The notes under the pieces are model-generated. The model ran no database searches and was not told where the DNA came from. It saw only the letters and a program-made list of their open reading frames with translations. Below, in pieces: positions 1-10,884 of a DNA stretch of 64,000 nucleotides. Every line of letters starts with the position of its first letter. The first letter of the stretch is position 1. Origin of the DNA: Piliocolobus tephrosceles (Eukaryota > Chordata > Mammalia > Primates > Cercopithecidae). The translations under genes were made by a program, and so were the position numbers. The stretch covers positions 131,975,411-132,039,410 of the forward strand of contig NC_045441.1 of the NCBI RefSeq assembly GCF_002776525.5, read 5' to 3'.

Positions 1-1147
1 TCACAGAAGGAGACCATCCCCAGCCCAGAATCCTTCAGCAAAAGAAAACACAGGGGCCTCCAGGAAGCCTCCCTGATCAGGCTAAAGCAGGCTCTTACTC
101 CTGGGGACAGGAAAAACCCAAAGACACAAAGACTTCAGGCTTTCCTCTATGAACAGACATAGTATCTGCCTCCTTTGTGACCCAGGGAAAGCCCCAACAG
201 GCAGGACTTCTTTCTAGCATGCCGCCAACTGGGTAGGGAACTCTATTAGAGACCTTGAAGAAGAGACCACATGCAGGGATAGCCCCGAGTTCCGATTCCC
301 TGCTCCTCTCCGGCTCTGTACTCTAAGCTGTCATGGTGAAGAAAGCAGCACATGGGTTTAGGAAGTTTTCAGAAGCTGGAAGCAGCCAGTGAATTTCCTT
401 AGGGCTTAAACTCTAGAGTCTCGCTTTCCACCACCTGAATGCGGGAGAGCACAGGTCCTCAGAACATCTGTTATTTTGACCCACTTCCCCCACATCCCCA
501 CGCACATTAAGAGAGAGAAATAAACCTCAAGGTTGGGTTTGAGCTTTGTGGGTCTTCATATCCCCCCAGTGCTGGGCAAACAGTAAGGCCTTGGTCAATG
601 TCTGATGAGACAAATGCATAGGAATGGTAACTTTTTTTCACATTTTGTCTTATTTTCTGGTTCCTGGTGTCTGCGGTTCTCCCTGCTTCATTCATTCAAT
701 CGTTCACTCATTCCTCCATGCGAACATATGTATACTATGTGTTCCTGCCAGAGAGACTGTTCTAGAGGCAAGCAGTCGAGATACAGAAGGCATTGTCCTC
801 ATCTGCCATCCCCTCTTGTCCCCTCTTGGGTGTAGGGGCTATGATGTTCTATCCTTACAAGCCCCAGCAAGACGCCTGGCCCTTAGGGAAGTACTCACAA
901 AAGGCATGCAGAATTGAATTAGATCTTAAGATAGTAAACACCTGTGCCCATCTCAGCCCCATCCTCTTTCACCAGCCTTACAGGCTGAGGCTCTTGAGAC
1001 AGAATGCTCCCAAGGAGCCAGTCCGGGCCTGGGAGCACCATCTGTCCAGCCAGAGGTGCCAAACAAAGATGGGAGGTGAGGGAGGGGTGAGGGGTAGAGG
1101 TGCAGACCCGGGGAGGTGGGAAGGGAAGCAGACCAAGGGGGCTTTAC
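1..1147 (-). other. TRPV6: TRPV6 intron 1 (3' part lies beyond the window)
   Basis: This is the sequence downstream of the exon 1 donor on the minus strand. It contains no TRPV6 exon 2: the expected run beginning IWESPLLLAAKDND is absent. Open frames here are short and low in coding character. No recognisable Alu lies in it. I see nothing else that can be supported. Confidence 0.8.
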
Positions 1148-1395
1148 CTCTTCTGTTGCAGCAGGTTCTGCTCATCTCGGCTCTGGGCCCAGGACTCCCG
1201 TCTCTGGAACCATCTGCAGAACTTGCTCCACAGGCAGAGAATTAGCCCTTTCTCCTTGGGCAGTGACAACCCCATGGGGTGTAGGGCCGGCTCCTTGGGG
1301 GCCTGAGGCCCAGGCCAGACCCTGACGGGACTCAGCCTTGGGGCCACATCAGCCCCCCCAAGGGCCGGCCCGCCCTCTCCCTGTAGAGGTCCCGT
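1148..1395 (-). CDS. TRPV6: TRPV6 exon 1 coding part, from the non-AUG ACG start (5'-partial gene)
   Basis: This is the first coding exon of the epithelial calcium channel TRPV6, which carries apical Ca2+ entry in intestine, placenta and exocrine glands. The conserved N-terminus reads MGLSLPKEKGLILCLWSKFC from the ATG at 1273-1275 and ends in NLLQQKR. The donor follows at 1147-1146 (AGAG|gtaaag). In human TRPV6, translation is known to start 40 codons upstream of this Met at an ACG. An ACG sits exactly 40 codons upstream here (1393-1395), and the intervening peptide (GPLQGEGGPALGGADVAP...) is conserved, so I take ACG as the start. The frame stays open further upstream to a TAG at 1633-1635, with no ATG. 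Exon 2 and the rest of the gene lie outside the window at lower coordinates. The exon resembles TRPV5 exon 1 (both contain a QQKR end and the same AG|G phase), as expected for tandem paralogues. Confidence 0.93.
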
Positions 1396-1575
1396 CTCCT
1401 GTCTCCCGCCTTCCTGATGAGTTCCTTGGGAGTCTCCCAGCTGCCCCAGCCAGTCTGGAGAGGGCTGTGAGTTTGTTACACTTGGCAGAGCCAGCCAGGA
1501 CTCTGCAGGGCTGGCCTGTCCTGTCGGGAGCTCCTGCTGGGAGTGAGCAGGAGGAGCCAAAGCTGCATGGACACT
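1396..1575 (-). promoter_or_regulatory. TRPV6: Probable TRPV6 5' UTR
   Basis: This is the stretch between the ACG start and the likely transcription start on the minus strand. The limit is inferred from a TTTAAA box at about 1602-1608. The sequence is GC-rich and open in the TRPV6 frame. The exact cap site cannot be seen. Confidence 0.4.
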
Positions 1576-1601
1576 CCCTCCCTCCTCCCAAATTACCTGA
1601 G

Positions 1602-1609
1602 ATTTAAAG
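1602..1609 (-). promoter_or_regulatory. TATA-like TTTAAA box upstream of TRPV6
   Basis: The minus strand reads CTTTAAAT here, about 210 bp upstream of the ACG start. It could place transcription start near 1570-1580. It is only a sequence match. The neighbouring promoter is otherwise GC/CT-rich. Confidence 0.35.
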
Positions 1610-2414
1610 AGACAGGCCAGCCACAGACCTGCCTACCAAGGGGGCCTTGTGCCAACTCCAATTCTTTCTTCACCCAGGGCTCTCTCCCTGCCCCCGGGCC
1701 AGTCACAACCGGGGAGGCCTTCAGAGAGACTGGTGAGGCCTCGCTTGGACGTCAGAATACCCAGTGGCCTACCCTGAGAGACTCTAGGCAGTGAGAAAGG
1801 AGGGGAGGTGTCAGGGCAGGCCCATTCCCAGGGTTGAGGGCTCCCAGGAGGGAGCGCCCCACTTTCCCACAGTGCCTCTTCTGCCGGCCACCTGCCTCAC
1901 TCTCTGCCTCCCCCTACTTACGTCCTGGAGAATTCCATTTTCTGGACTCTTCCAGTTTCATTCTTGCCAGGCCCAAAATAGGTATATAAATTGTGACGAT
2001 TCTCAGTTCTCCCAGACTTTCCTCTCAGTCCCCATCACCCAAAGTTTGCTTTGGGTCAGCAAACTTTCTGGAAGGGCTGATAGGAAATGTAAAGATGTTA
2101 GGTTTTGCAAGCTAGGTACACTCTTTAATGTATGTTATTCTTTGGTTTTGCTGTGGTGGTTGTTTCCTCACAACTCACAAATATTTAAATGCATTCTTCA
2201 CTCACCAGCTAGGGCACAAAATCTAGCTCTGGGTAGACCCCCTGCTCGGGAGCTCCACAGACTGTCCACAATGTGCCATGCATGGGGTGGGTGCCTGATA
2301 AAATACAGGATACGTGGTCAAATTTGAATTTTAGATAAACAACAAAGAATTTTTTAGTATAAATATACCCCACGTTTTGCAAGTATTCTACCTGACAGCC
2401 TTCCCACGGAGGTG

Positions 2415-2720
2415 ACATTTATTCAGCTGCTACTGTGTGCTAGGCCTTTTAACTGAGCGTTCCCAGGTAAACGCGTAACAAACCTGCAAGGCAGGTATTA
2501 TTATCCACATTGTACTGATGGGAGAAACCAAAGCTCACCGTAGTGAAGGAAGTCTCCCAAGGCCATAGAGGTGGCAGAGGCAAGATTCACACCCATCCCT
2601 CATTCCAAGCCCACTTCTTTCTCCCTAGCACACCCCCTCATTCTAACTGGCCGACACAGCTTCAGAGATGTCAAGTGACTCGCACAGTCATACAGAAGAA
2701 TGATGGCATTAAGCATGGCC
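2415..2720 (-). repeat. MIR SINE (antisense)
   Basis: The sequence follows the MIR core read in reverse: a 'tactgtgtgctagg' motif, then 'ggcaggtattattatcc', then 'gggagaaaccaaagctca'. The copy is old and diverged. It lies just proximal to the candidate vitamin D element at 2776. Confidence 0.7.
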
Positions 2721-2775
2721 CATCGTCTTCCCACAACAAAGAGCTCCATCATGAGCTTGCGGGAAGCTGTCGGAA

Positions 2776-2790
2776 AGGTCATTTAGTTCA
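2776..2790 (+). promoter_or_regulatory. Candidate vitamin D response element (DR3)
   Basis: AGGTCA-TTT-AGTTCA is a near-consensus direct repeat with 3-base spacing, the VDR/RXR half-site arrangement. It lies about 1.2 kb upstream of the probable TRPV6 cap site. Human TRPV6 is known to have several VDR-bound elements at roughly 1.2 to 5.5 kb upstream, which agrees with this position. Binding itself is inferred. Confidence 0.7.
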
Positions 2791-2960
2791 ACTTTTCCAC
2801 TGGAAAGAGGCAGAAACCCCAGCTTATCCAACCTCCTGGTGCCAGCCAGGTGCCAATAGCCTAGGGGCAGGTGCCTGGGTGTTCAGAGTCACAGGTGTGT
2901 GGATCACTTCCCAGCTTCAGAGTCTGTTTTGTCCTAACTTTCTCGACTCAGAGTTGGAAG

Positions 2961-3475
2961 ACCCAGCAAGGGGAGTGTGTGTGTGGCGTGCGTATGGCGT
3001 GTGTGCCCATGTGCATTTGTGTGTGGTGTGTGTGTGTTCATGAGGTGCATTGGTGGTGTGTTTTGTGTGTGGTATGCTGTATGTATATGATGTGCCTGTG
3101 GTGTGTTTGGTATGTGTCTATGTGTGTATGACATATGTGGTATGTGTAGGTATGGCTTGTAGAGTGTGTGGATGTAGTATCTGTGATGGTATGTGTGACG
3201 TGTGTGTTGTGTATATGTGTATTGTGGAAATATTGTTGCATGTGTGTTGTGTGTATGGTGTGTAGTGGGTGATGTATATGGTACATTTAAGGTGTGTGTG
3301 CATGTACGTGCTATATGTGTGTGTGTGTGGTGTATAGTATGCATGGTTTGTGTAGTGTATGGTGGGTTTGGTATGTGTGTATGTATGGTGTGTGTGGTGT
3401 GTTTTGTGTGTATGTATGTCATCGGGCGTGTGTCATATGTGCTGTGTGTTGGGGGAGTCTGTGTGTGGAGGGAGT
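2961..3475 (+). repeat. Imperfect (GT)n-rich tract
   Basis: About 500 bp of TG-rich sequence with interspersed A/C bases. It produces long spurious open frames on both strands rich in Cys/Val or His/Thr. There is no coding evidence. Alternating purine-pyrimidine runs could adopt Z-DNA. Confidence 0.9.
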
Positions 3476-3610
3476 TGGAGCTGAAGTAGGGCAGGGGAGA
3501 GAAGGACCCTTTCAAGTGGAAAACTATTTGTTTTCCTGCCGCTGGTCAGAGGACAGGCCACACAGTCCTGAGCAAACAGTTCATTTGGCTTATCTTCATC
3601 CCCACCCACT

Positions 3611-3625
3611 GGATCAGTGGGTTCG
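3611..3625 (+). promoter_or_regulatory. Candidate DR3 element, second in the TRPV6 upstream region
   Basis: GGATCA-GTG-GGTTCG is a degenerate DR3 about 2.1 kb upstream of the probable TRPV6 cap site. It agrees with one of the reported human VDR-binding regions in distance. A neighbouring half-site pair lies at 3661-3674 on the other strand. Confidence 0.45.
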
Positions 3626-3660
3626 GGCTGAGTTGGTGGAAGGTGCTAGAACCCAAACCT

Positions 3661-3674
3661 TGAACCCAAGACCT
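3661..3674 (-). promoter_or_regulatory. Candidate nuclear-receptor half-site pair
   Basis: On the minus strand this reads AGGTCTTGGGTTCA: an AGGTCT and a GGTTCA half-site, 36 bp from the DR3-like element at 3611-3625. The clustering supports a composite VDR region. The spacing is not a perfect DR3. Confidence 0.4.
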
Positions 3675-4096
3675 TTGTGCCCATTAAGCCAGTGGTTTGT
3701 CGCTTGTTGATCCATTTAGCTTCAAAGACCCCAGTTTAGCGTCTGGTGGGGAAGGGGATAAAGCAATGAGGCCTTCGTTATGCTGGGGAGGGAGGTTGGG
3801 AGAGGGAGGCTTGGGAAGGGAGGAGGATAGGAGGAGGACAAAGTCATTTTCCAATGCTCTTCCTCTTCCTCAGCCTCCTCCACCTGGTGCTGTGCATGAA
3901 TCAGACAACAGACTCAAAATAGGGGTGTCCGGATGGGAGGGGAGGACGAATTTGCAGGATATAAGCTTCTGGCTGCAATGTTCTCTTGGTCTTTGGACCT
4001 AACATCGTATCAGTAAGGGAAAGTGGCCCTAGGGTAGGTGGCACTACCCCAGAAGCTCCTGGAAGCACCCCCACCAACCACTTTCAGTCTCACATC

Positions 4097-4389
4097 TTTT
4101 TTTTTTTTGAGACAGAATCTTGCTCTGTCGCCCAGGCTGGAATGCAGTGGCGCCATCTCGGCTCACTGCAAGCTACGCCTCCTGGGTTCACGCCATTCTC
4201 CTGCCTCAGCCTCCCGCGTAGCTGGGCCTACAGGCGCCTGTCACGACACCCAGCTAGTTTTTTGTCTTTTTAGTAGAGACAGGGTTTCACCGTGTTAGCC
4301 AGGATGATCTCGATCTCCTGACCTCGTGATCCGCCTGCCTTGGCCTCCCAAAGTGCTGGGATTACAGACGTGAGCCACCGCGCCCAGCC
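4097..4389 (-). mobile_element. Alu SINE, full length, antisense
   Basis: It has a poly-T head, both Alu arms reversed and the terminal 'ccgcgcccagcc'. Near-identical 15-bp target-site duplications flank it (4084-4098 and 4390-4404, one mismatch), so this is an intact retrotransposition event. Confidence 0.95.
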
Positions 4390-5081
4390 TCAGTCTCGCA
4401 TCTTAAACCTGCATCCCACATTGCTGGTTTCCAGGGGCAGGAAGGACACCCTGGACCTCCTTCTCCCTTAAGACTAGCACAGCCCTCCCTGTGCCACTCC
4501 ACCCCAGGGCAGCACCTCCTGACACGGGAGGAATCGGTTCTGTAACCCACAGTCAAGGAGTGGGTATGCCCAGGAGGCTGTGGATTTTGGGATGAAGGAG
4601 GTGAGGGGGAGACTGGAGCTCCTGGGAGAGCACTCACAGGGCTGGCCTCTCCCGGTTCCCTTGCCCAGACTCCAAAAATAATAAAACTTTTGTGACTCCG
4701 AGTGAGTCGTTCTCCCTCTCAATGGTTTCATCCATAATAATGAGTGCATGGACTGAACTCTTGTCTGCCCTCATGATGGCTTCTGACCAAGCCCTGGAGA
4801 GAACTGAAGGGGTCAGGAGCCAAGAGGGAGGGAGGACACAACGGGAACAGGCAACCCGTGGACCAGGTGGTTAAACCAGTCCTGCCTGGGACTGAGCCTC
4901 AAATGCTAAGTGAAAGTGAGGTCCTCAGGCTTCCCTGGGGGCCCCAGGGCAGAGTGTCAGAGCCTCCTCTGAGGGCGCCTGAGAGGGGCAGAGAGATCAC
5001 AGGTACACAGCCCTGAGCTGGGGGCATAGGAGCTGTTTGAAGCTCCTGTGCCCCTGACGTTTCCGCATTTGGGGCACAATT

Positions 5082-5275
5082 TCTCAACCCTGGCACTATT
5101 GATATTTCGGAACAAATAATTCTTTTCTGCAGGGGCTGTCCTAGCCATTGTAGGAAGTTAGCAGCATCCGAGCCTCCACTCACTGAGTGACAGTAGCATG
5201 TCCCTCCCCTCCATTGTGACCACCAACGAATGTCTTTACACGCTGCCCAGTGTCTCCTGACATCCACTGATTTAG
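5082..5275 (-). mobile_element. MER20-like hAT-Charlie DNA transposon remnant
   Basis: The order of motifs follows a MER20 read in reverse: 'ctcaaccctggcactattgatat', a 'ggggctgtcct..cattgtagga' block, then 'gcagcatcc' and 'gtctcctg'. It is non-autonomous and has no coding capacity. Confidence 0.65.
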
Positions 5276-5285
5276 AGCCAGAAGG

Positions 5286-5286
<1 letters not shown>

Positions 5287-5318
<32 letters not shown>
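5287..5318 (+). repeat. (TG)n(TA)n microsatellite
   Basis: A pure TG run passes into a TA run. It is a short compound microsatellite and likely polymorphic. Confidence 0.9.
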
Positions 5319-5444
5319 GTCTTTCTCTGGCTTTGTCTCTTTTTATTTGTCCTATGTCTTTCTATGTTGTGCTCAGTTTTTCCTCTTACTGCCTTACTGT
5401 CACTGTGCAATAGTATCTCTGCTCCCTTGGTCTCAGTCTCTGTG

Positions 5445-6039
5445 GTGAGGGGTGTGTGTGTGTGTGGGTAGTGTGTGCGCACATGCATCGCATGTGTGTG
5501 GTATTTTGGGGGTGTACTGGTGTATTTGTATAGTGTGTGGNNNNNNNNNNGGGGGTGTACTGGTGTATTTGTATAGTGTGTGGTATTTTGGGGGTGTGCT
5601 GGCGTATTTGTATAGTGTGTGTGGTATATGGGTTGTGGTATGTCAAGTGTCAGTGTGTGGTGGGGGAGGTTGGTATGTGTGAGGTGTGAGGTGCGTGTGC
5701 ATGTGTTCATTGCAAGGTATGTATGTGTTGTGTGGTGTCTGTGTGTGTGACATCTGTGTAGGTGTGTTGTTTGTGATGTGTGTTATATAGGTGGTTTATG
5801 TGTTTGTGTGTTGTGTGTGGTATGTGTGTCGCATTTGTGTAGGTAGTGTGTAAGTGTGTGTTGTGTGGTGTGCATGTGTATGTACTTTATATGTAGTGTG
5901 TGCATGTGTTGTGTGTGTTGTGTGGCATCAATGTCTGTGTGGTTTATGTGTAGTGTGGGGATGTGTTGTGTGTATGGTATGTAGTGTGCACTTACGTATG
6001 TGGTTTATGTATAGTGTGGGCATGTGTGGTGTGGTGTGT

Positions 6040-6074
<35 letters not shown>
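5445..6074 (+). repeat. TG-rich tract with a 39-bp minisatellite and an assembly gap
   Basis: About 630 bp of TG-rich sequence. Between 5501 and about 5620 it contains copies of a 39-bp unit (GTATTTTGGGGGTGTACTGG and continuing to TATAGTGTGTG). Ten N bases at 5541-5550 interrupt the second copy. The tract ends in a pure (GT)n run at 6041-6074. Long open frames across it are composition artefacts. Confidence 0.9.
5541..5550. other. Assembly gap (10 N)
   Basis: Ten undetermined bases lie inside a tandem array. In register, only six bases would be needed to complete the broken 39-bp unit, so the gap size is probably a placeholder and whole repeat units may be missing. Confidence 0.9.
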
Positions 6075-6076
<2 letters not shown>

Positions 6077-6325
6077 CTATGACTGAGTGGTCTCTCTGCA
6101 GGATGCTAGATTTGTTCTGTCCTCTGTCTCATGAGGTCCGCCGGCTGCCCACTGCCCCTGGCTTCTTGGAGGGCGTGTCCTTGCTCTCTGCTCATGAGGG
6201 ATGGAACCAGCAAGAGGCAGTGAGGCCAAAAGCATTGCTTACTCACTCAGATTGGAGTTTGTTCCAGTCACTAGGTTCACCAGCTGTGTGCCAACTCATA
6301 AAGCCTGCAAAGGAGCCCATGACAG

Positions 6326-6835
6326 TGAGTGCATACACACACACACACACACCTGCAGACACACACACATGCAGACGTACACACCACATATACACACATC
6401 AACATACACACATACACCCCATTCCACACGCACACACCTCACACCACATGTCACACAGCCCACACACACCACACCCACTCACATGCAGCACACACACAGG
6501 CAGCACAAACCACCCATACCACACATATACACCACATACTTACCACACACACACACACCACCACCACACACACATGCACAGCAGACACCACACAACCCCC
6601 ACAGAAACCACAAACATGCAGCACACACCTACCACATACACACCACATACCACACATACTACACACCACACACACGTGTCACACACCACACACACGTCGC
6701 ATACACACCGCATACCACACACATCATGCACACATACACACCACACACATCGCACACACGCCACATACCACACACATCATGCACACATACACAGTACACA
6801 CACTGCACACACACACACACACACACCCCTACACC
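6326..6835 (+). repeat. CA-rich tract
   Basis: About 510 bp of CA-rich sequence, the strand complement in composition of the TG tract 250 bp upstream. It includes tandem 'cacaccacatacc..acacatcatgcacacataca' units in the second half. The His/Thr-rich open frames (for example 5854-6894) are artefacts. Confidence 0.9.
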
Positions 6836-8224
6836 TCCCACCTCAGGGATGGGGGTGTGGTATGCTGCTGCAGTGCCTGACTGGAGGTGTCTGACTCTCA
6901 CGCTAGCTCTGTGGTTCCCTGGGAAGCACTTTGTTCTGAAACCCTCCAATGTCCTTTTGTACTCAAACATCTAGTGCGTCCGAAGAAATATGCTTCACCC
7001 ACAGTTCCAAGTGCACACGAAGTCACTTCAACTTTTATAGGTCAAGAGGCCTAATTTATTGCAGAACTGCCATGCACCTTTCCCTAGAAAGTGACTTTAG
7101 TTCCAGATCCCTTTTCTCATCCCAGTCACTCATTTTAGCTCCATCCCTGGGGCTTCAAGCCTTCATTTCCTACCTCCCAGTCCTTGGCCCCATGGAGCCT
7201 CCACACCCAAGGAACTTCACACTCCACACGCTTCCTTGGCAAGATCTGGGGGCAAGATCCAAGAGGAGGGTGGTTGAAGGGCAGAGTTGGAGATGAAAAT
7301 AGGGCACAGGGAGGCAGAGGCGATGAGCAGCCACACCAGGCAGCCAGTTTCACCATCTAGATATGCATGTGCACGTTATTTGACATAAATTTATGCGTGG
7401 CATATTTTGTGTCAAAATGAATCAATACATGACAGTGATGTTCAAGAGCAATTGTGTGTGTGCACGCAGGTGTCTGTTTTCCAGCATCCTCCCAGCAGTC
7501 TATAGATTTCAAGATCCACAGGCATTCAGTCCTCCTGGACCCCTACCCCTGTGTAGAATGCACCCAAAGGGCATACGTGGACATCTGGATGGCCACCCTC
7601 CTCTCTTGTCCATTTCTCCCCGCTGTCTGCCACTTCTCACCCCCCTCTCCTCCCACTCACCTCCTCAGTGGAAGGTGGGTCCAACCTTGGGAGGGCTCAT
7701 GTAGGTTATAGCCCCTCCATCACCCTCTCAATGAGTTTGAGTCCCCCAGCCAGAAGATGTCAGGGGAGGGGCTGAGTGCGGATCTGGGGAGAATGGGCAC
7801 TGACCCTCTTGGGTTTGTGAGAGGAGGCCTGAAGCTTTGGAGGAAGCCCATATGCCCCACCTGTCCCATCCAGCCACAGCTAGAGTCCCCCTGCCCCCTG
7901 CATGGGTCCCTTGACATCTGGTACCTGCAGGAGGATGCCAAGCTCCTCAGTCTTACCCTGGGCCCAGCCTCTGGTCCTTCTGGTCATGTTTCCCCCAAGC
8001 CTCTTTTTTCTGCCCCTCATCTTTGTCTCTCTTCCTCATCAGACCCCAAGGTCCCCCCTGTGAAAACTGGACCCCAATCCTCTTCACTCTACCATACCTG
8101 GCCCCATCTGTTCTCTTGCAGGCACAAAAGACAACCAAGAAGAGAGGCTGCAGACCCTCGGGAAGCTTTACAAGTATGCTAAGTGTGCCTTGCAGCATAT
8201 AGGCTTTCTGGGAGAGGTAAAATG
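6836..8224. other. Intergenic sequence without recognisable features
   Basis: Unique-looking sequence between the CA-rich tract and the first MIR. There is no splice-bounded or conserved reading frame and no recognisable repeat. Confidence 0.6.
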
Positions 8225-8350
8225 GAGAGAGTAATCCATCTGTAATCAGGACAGCTGCATTCTAACCCAAACTGACCAGAAATCACTCGGTGTCCTTGGC
8301 CAAGTCACTTGCATTTTCATTTCCTGATCTGCAAAAATAAGGACTCCAGA
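8225..8350 (+). repeat. MIR SINE fragment
   Basis: The motif 'ccttggccaagtcactt..cattttcatttcctgatctgcaaaa' is the MIR core in the sense orientation, diverged. Confidence 0.6.
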
Positions 8351-10589
8351 TGTTGAGTGCCCCTGTTCCCTTTTCCATTCTCTGCTCTCCCAGGCAGCCC
8401 CCTCTCAGCTTCCAGCTATAGGCAGGATGGAGCTCAAAGCTTCACTGTGTCAGAAAGGGCTCATCTCTCAGGTTAAGCCTGGCTATCTTTGTCTCTGAGT
8501 TACACAGGAAGGAGAGAGCAGGCCACAGGCAGAACATGAAGACACAAAGCCTCTGACCCCTTTCTGGCCCTCCGAATGACAGGAGTCTGTGGTCCAAGAA
8601 GTTCTGGCTGAAGACAGGATGAAGCTTCTGAACCATGGTTGATTTTCAGAGCTCTGGAAAGCCACAGATATGGAGGGGACAAGGTGCGTGGTCCCTCTGA
8701 CAAGGCGGGAGTGGGCTGGCTCCCCACTCCAGGGCAGTGTCCTCAGACTCTGGACACTAGGTCACCAACTGTTTTTACTCCATGAGAACCCGCGCTGTTC
8801 CTTCTTAGCCAGAGAGTGGGGAAGAAAGGGTATGTGGGGCCACTAAACCCAGAGTAAACAGCATTATTTGGGGCTCAGAAGACAGGAACAAGCCTTTATC
8901 CCAAAGCCCATCATGGCTGTTAAAAGTTCAAACCCAAAGCAAAATTCTTTTCCAGAAGCATGCAGTCTGCTCACCATAGCCTTTTGGGCAGCAACCCTGC
9001 AGGGGTGGCATTTGGTTGCCAATCTTCCCCTGGTTTGTCCCCACCTGCACTTCTTATTCTTCTCTCTTCAACCAACAAATCAGTGAAAGGGCAGCCAGTG
9101 ATAAGAACTCTTTTGAATTCTGTTTAAGGTAAGCATTCACCCAAACACCCCACCACCTCCTTAAAAAAATGAAGAAAAAAAAAAAAAAAACCAGCAAAAT
9201 GCCAGACTTTCTTTAAGAGTAGGGGATTGTTTAACATGTACAGACATACCCAAACCATGGGAGGGGGACCACACTGGAAGCAAGCTGCTTCTTCTGGAAG
9301 GTCTGGGTCTGAGGGGTCCAGGACAGAGAGACCCAGGAGCAGGAAAGGAACAGAACTGAGGGAGAGGAAGTCCCCTGGAGGTGGAGTAGGGACATACCCA
9401 AGAACCAAGGGGCTAGGAGGCACCAGCGAGTCAGGGTCTAAACCTTTCCCCAACTTTTCCCACAACTGGAGCTTTGCCCCTGGATAGAACTGCGGTAGGG
9501 AGAAGGTGGTGGCCCAGCCTCCCCCTGGACCACAAGGTAGTGCTAAACTGAGGCACCAGGGACTGGTGGCAGATACCTGAGCTGGGAGCCTGAGAGGAAG
9601 ATGGAGTGGCAGGAGCCAAGGGGGCCAGGAGGTGGTGTCCCAGCTGGGTACAGGGAGAGATGGAAGCCAAACAGAGCATTCTCCAGATGGCTGTTGGGCA
9701 GTCCTGGACCTAGCTGGGCACCAGAAGCATAAGGTCTCTAGTCAGTCACTACAGTAACAGGAACTAGAAAAGGAAAAAAAAGAAAAGACTTTAGCTATTC
9801 TGCAACTCCCCACCTCCCTGGCCCCATCACACATGATTCTTAGAGCATGTGGCATGGTTCCCTCCTGTGTGTAGTGCCCTGTGCACGTGGGAGTGTGGAT
9901 GCTGGAGTGTGCAACTCGGCTTCGTTTAAGCATGTGTGTGCTGGTACAAGCTTGGGGCAAGGCGGGAATGGGCCTTTGCTGGAGTATACAATGATCTCCC
10001 GATAGGAATCTGTTCACTCATCACCCCTGTCATCACAGAGCTATGTGCTGTACCCCGGGAGCAGTTCTCCTGCCCGGGGCTCCCACTTGCCCTCCTTTAT
10101 CTTCTCCTCCTCCTTCTCATTGCTTTGCCGAGGTTCCTAACTACAAGAGCTGACTTTGGAGTGTCTCTTGGGACCCCTGAGTCTTCAAGCTGCTGGGAAG
10201 TCCAGGAACTGTTTTGCAGGCAGTACTGGGCCTAACATTCTTGCACGCAGACCAGAGTGCAGAAGGAAACTATCGGTACAGAGCTGCCTATCCGAGTCAA
10301 CACTGAAGGTGCTGGTGGGTGAATCTGTGACTGCAGTTGTGTGCCCAACATGGAGGGTGGCTGCTGCGATGCACTAAACACCTGTCAAAGGTATGCAGGT
10401 GCCTGTGAGCTGAGTAACTCAGAGGTGTCTCTGAGTTCCATTATCTGTGTTCACCCTGCTACAAACTTTGTGAAGAGGGTCGTGCTCCACCCACCTGGAT
10501 CTGGATTTGTCCATCTGTCCATACAACGAGGGAGCCCTTGTGAAGATAGATCTCTCCAGGAGCCCAGAAATCCTGGGTCATTGTCCTGC
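8351..10589. other. Intergenic sequence without recognisable genes
   Basis: A short poly-A stretch sits at 9174-9190. No open frame shows family similarity or exon-like boundaries. I can support nothing else. Confidence 0.5.
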
Positions 10590-10775
10590 TCCATTCTGGT
10601 GAGACCTGTGACTTCAATCAGACAATCTCTCTGAGAATCAGCTTCCTTGTCTGTAAAATAGGGACGCTTAATACTGCTCTGTTTACTTTATGGGGTTGTT
10701 TTTAGGATTAAAGAAGATAAAGACCGTGAAAAGACTTTATACACCATAAAGTGTCATATGAATGCAAGTCACTTG
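10590..10775 (+). repeat. MIR SINE fragment
   Basis: The pattern 'gtgacttcaatcagacaatctctctgagaatcagcttccttgtctgtaaaatagggac', followed by 'ggattaaag', is a sense MIR. Confidence 0.65.
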
Positions 10776-10884
10776 TTTTATCGTTTTGCTTTGGGGGGAG
10801 TATTTGAAATCCAACCCATCTAGGAAACAGCTTTCTGGTAGAGACTTTAGAACTGTCTTATCTCAGGGGCTCTGAATCGTGAGG

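Noticed and set aside
1791..2327. 178-codon open frame upstream of TRPV6
   Set aside because: No conserved motif, no splice context. It lies in the TRPV6 promoter flank.
2934..3515. 193-codon His/Thr/Tyr-rich open frame on the minus strand
   Set aside because: It is a translation of the GT-rich repeat, with no family similarity or exon signals.
5501..5625. CRISPR-like regular repeats
   Set aside because: The 39-bp units are directly adjacent with no spacers, in primate DNA. This is a minisatellite.
5854..6894. 346-codon open frame, the longest in the window
   Set aside because: It spans the TG- and CA-rich tracts. The Cys/Val and His/Thr composition comes from dinucleotide repeats, and the complementary frames are equally open.
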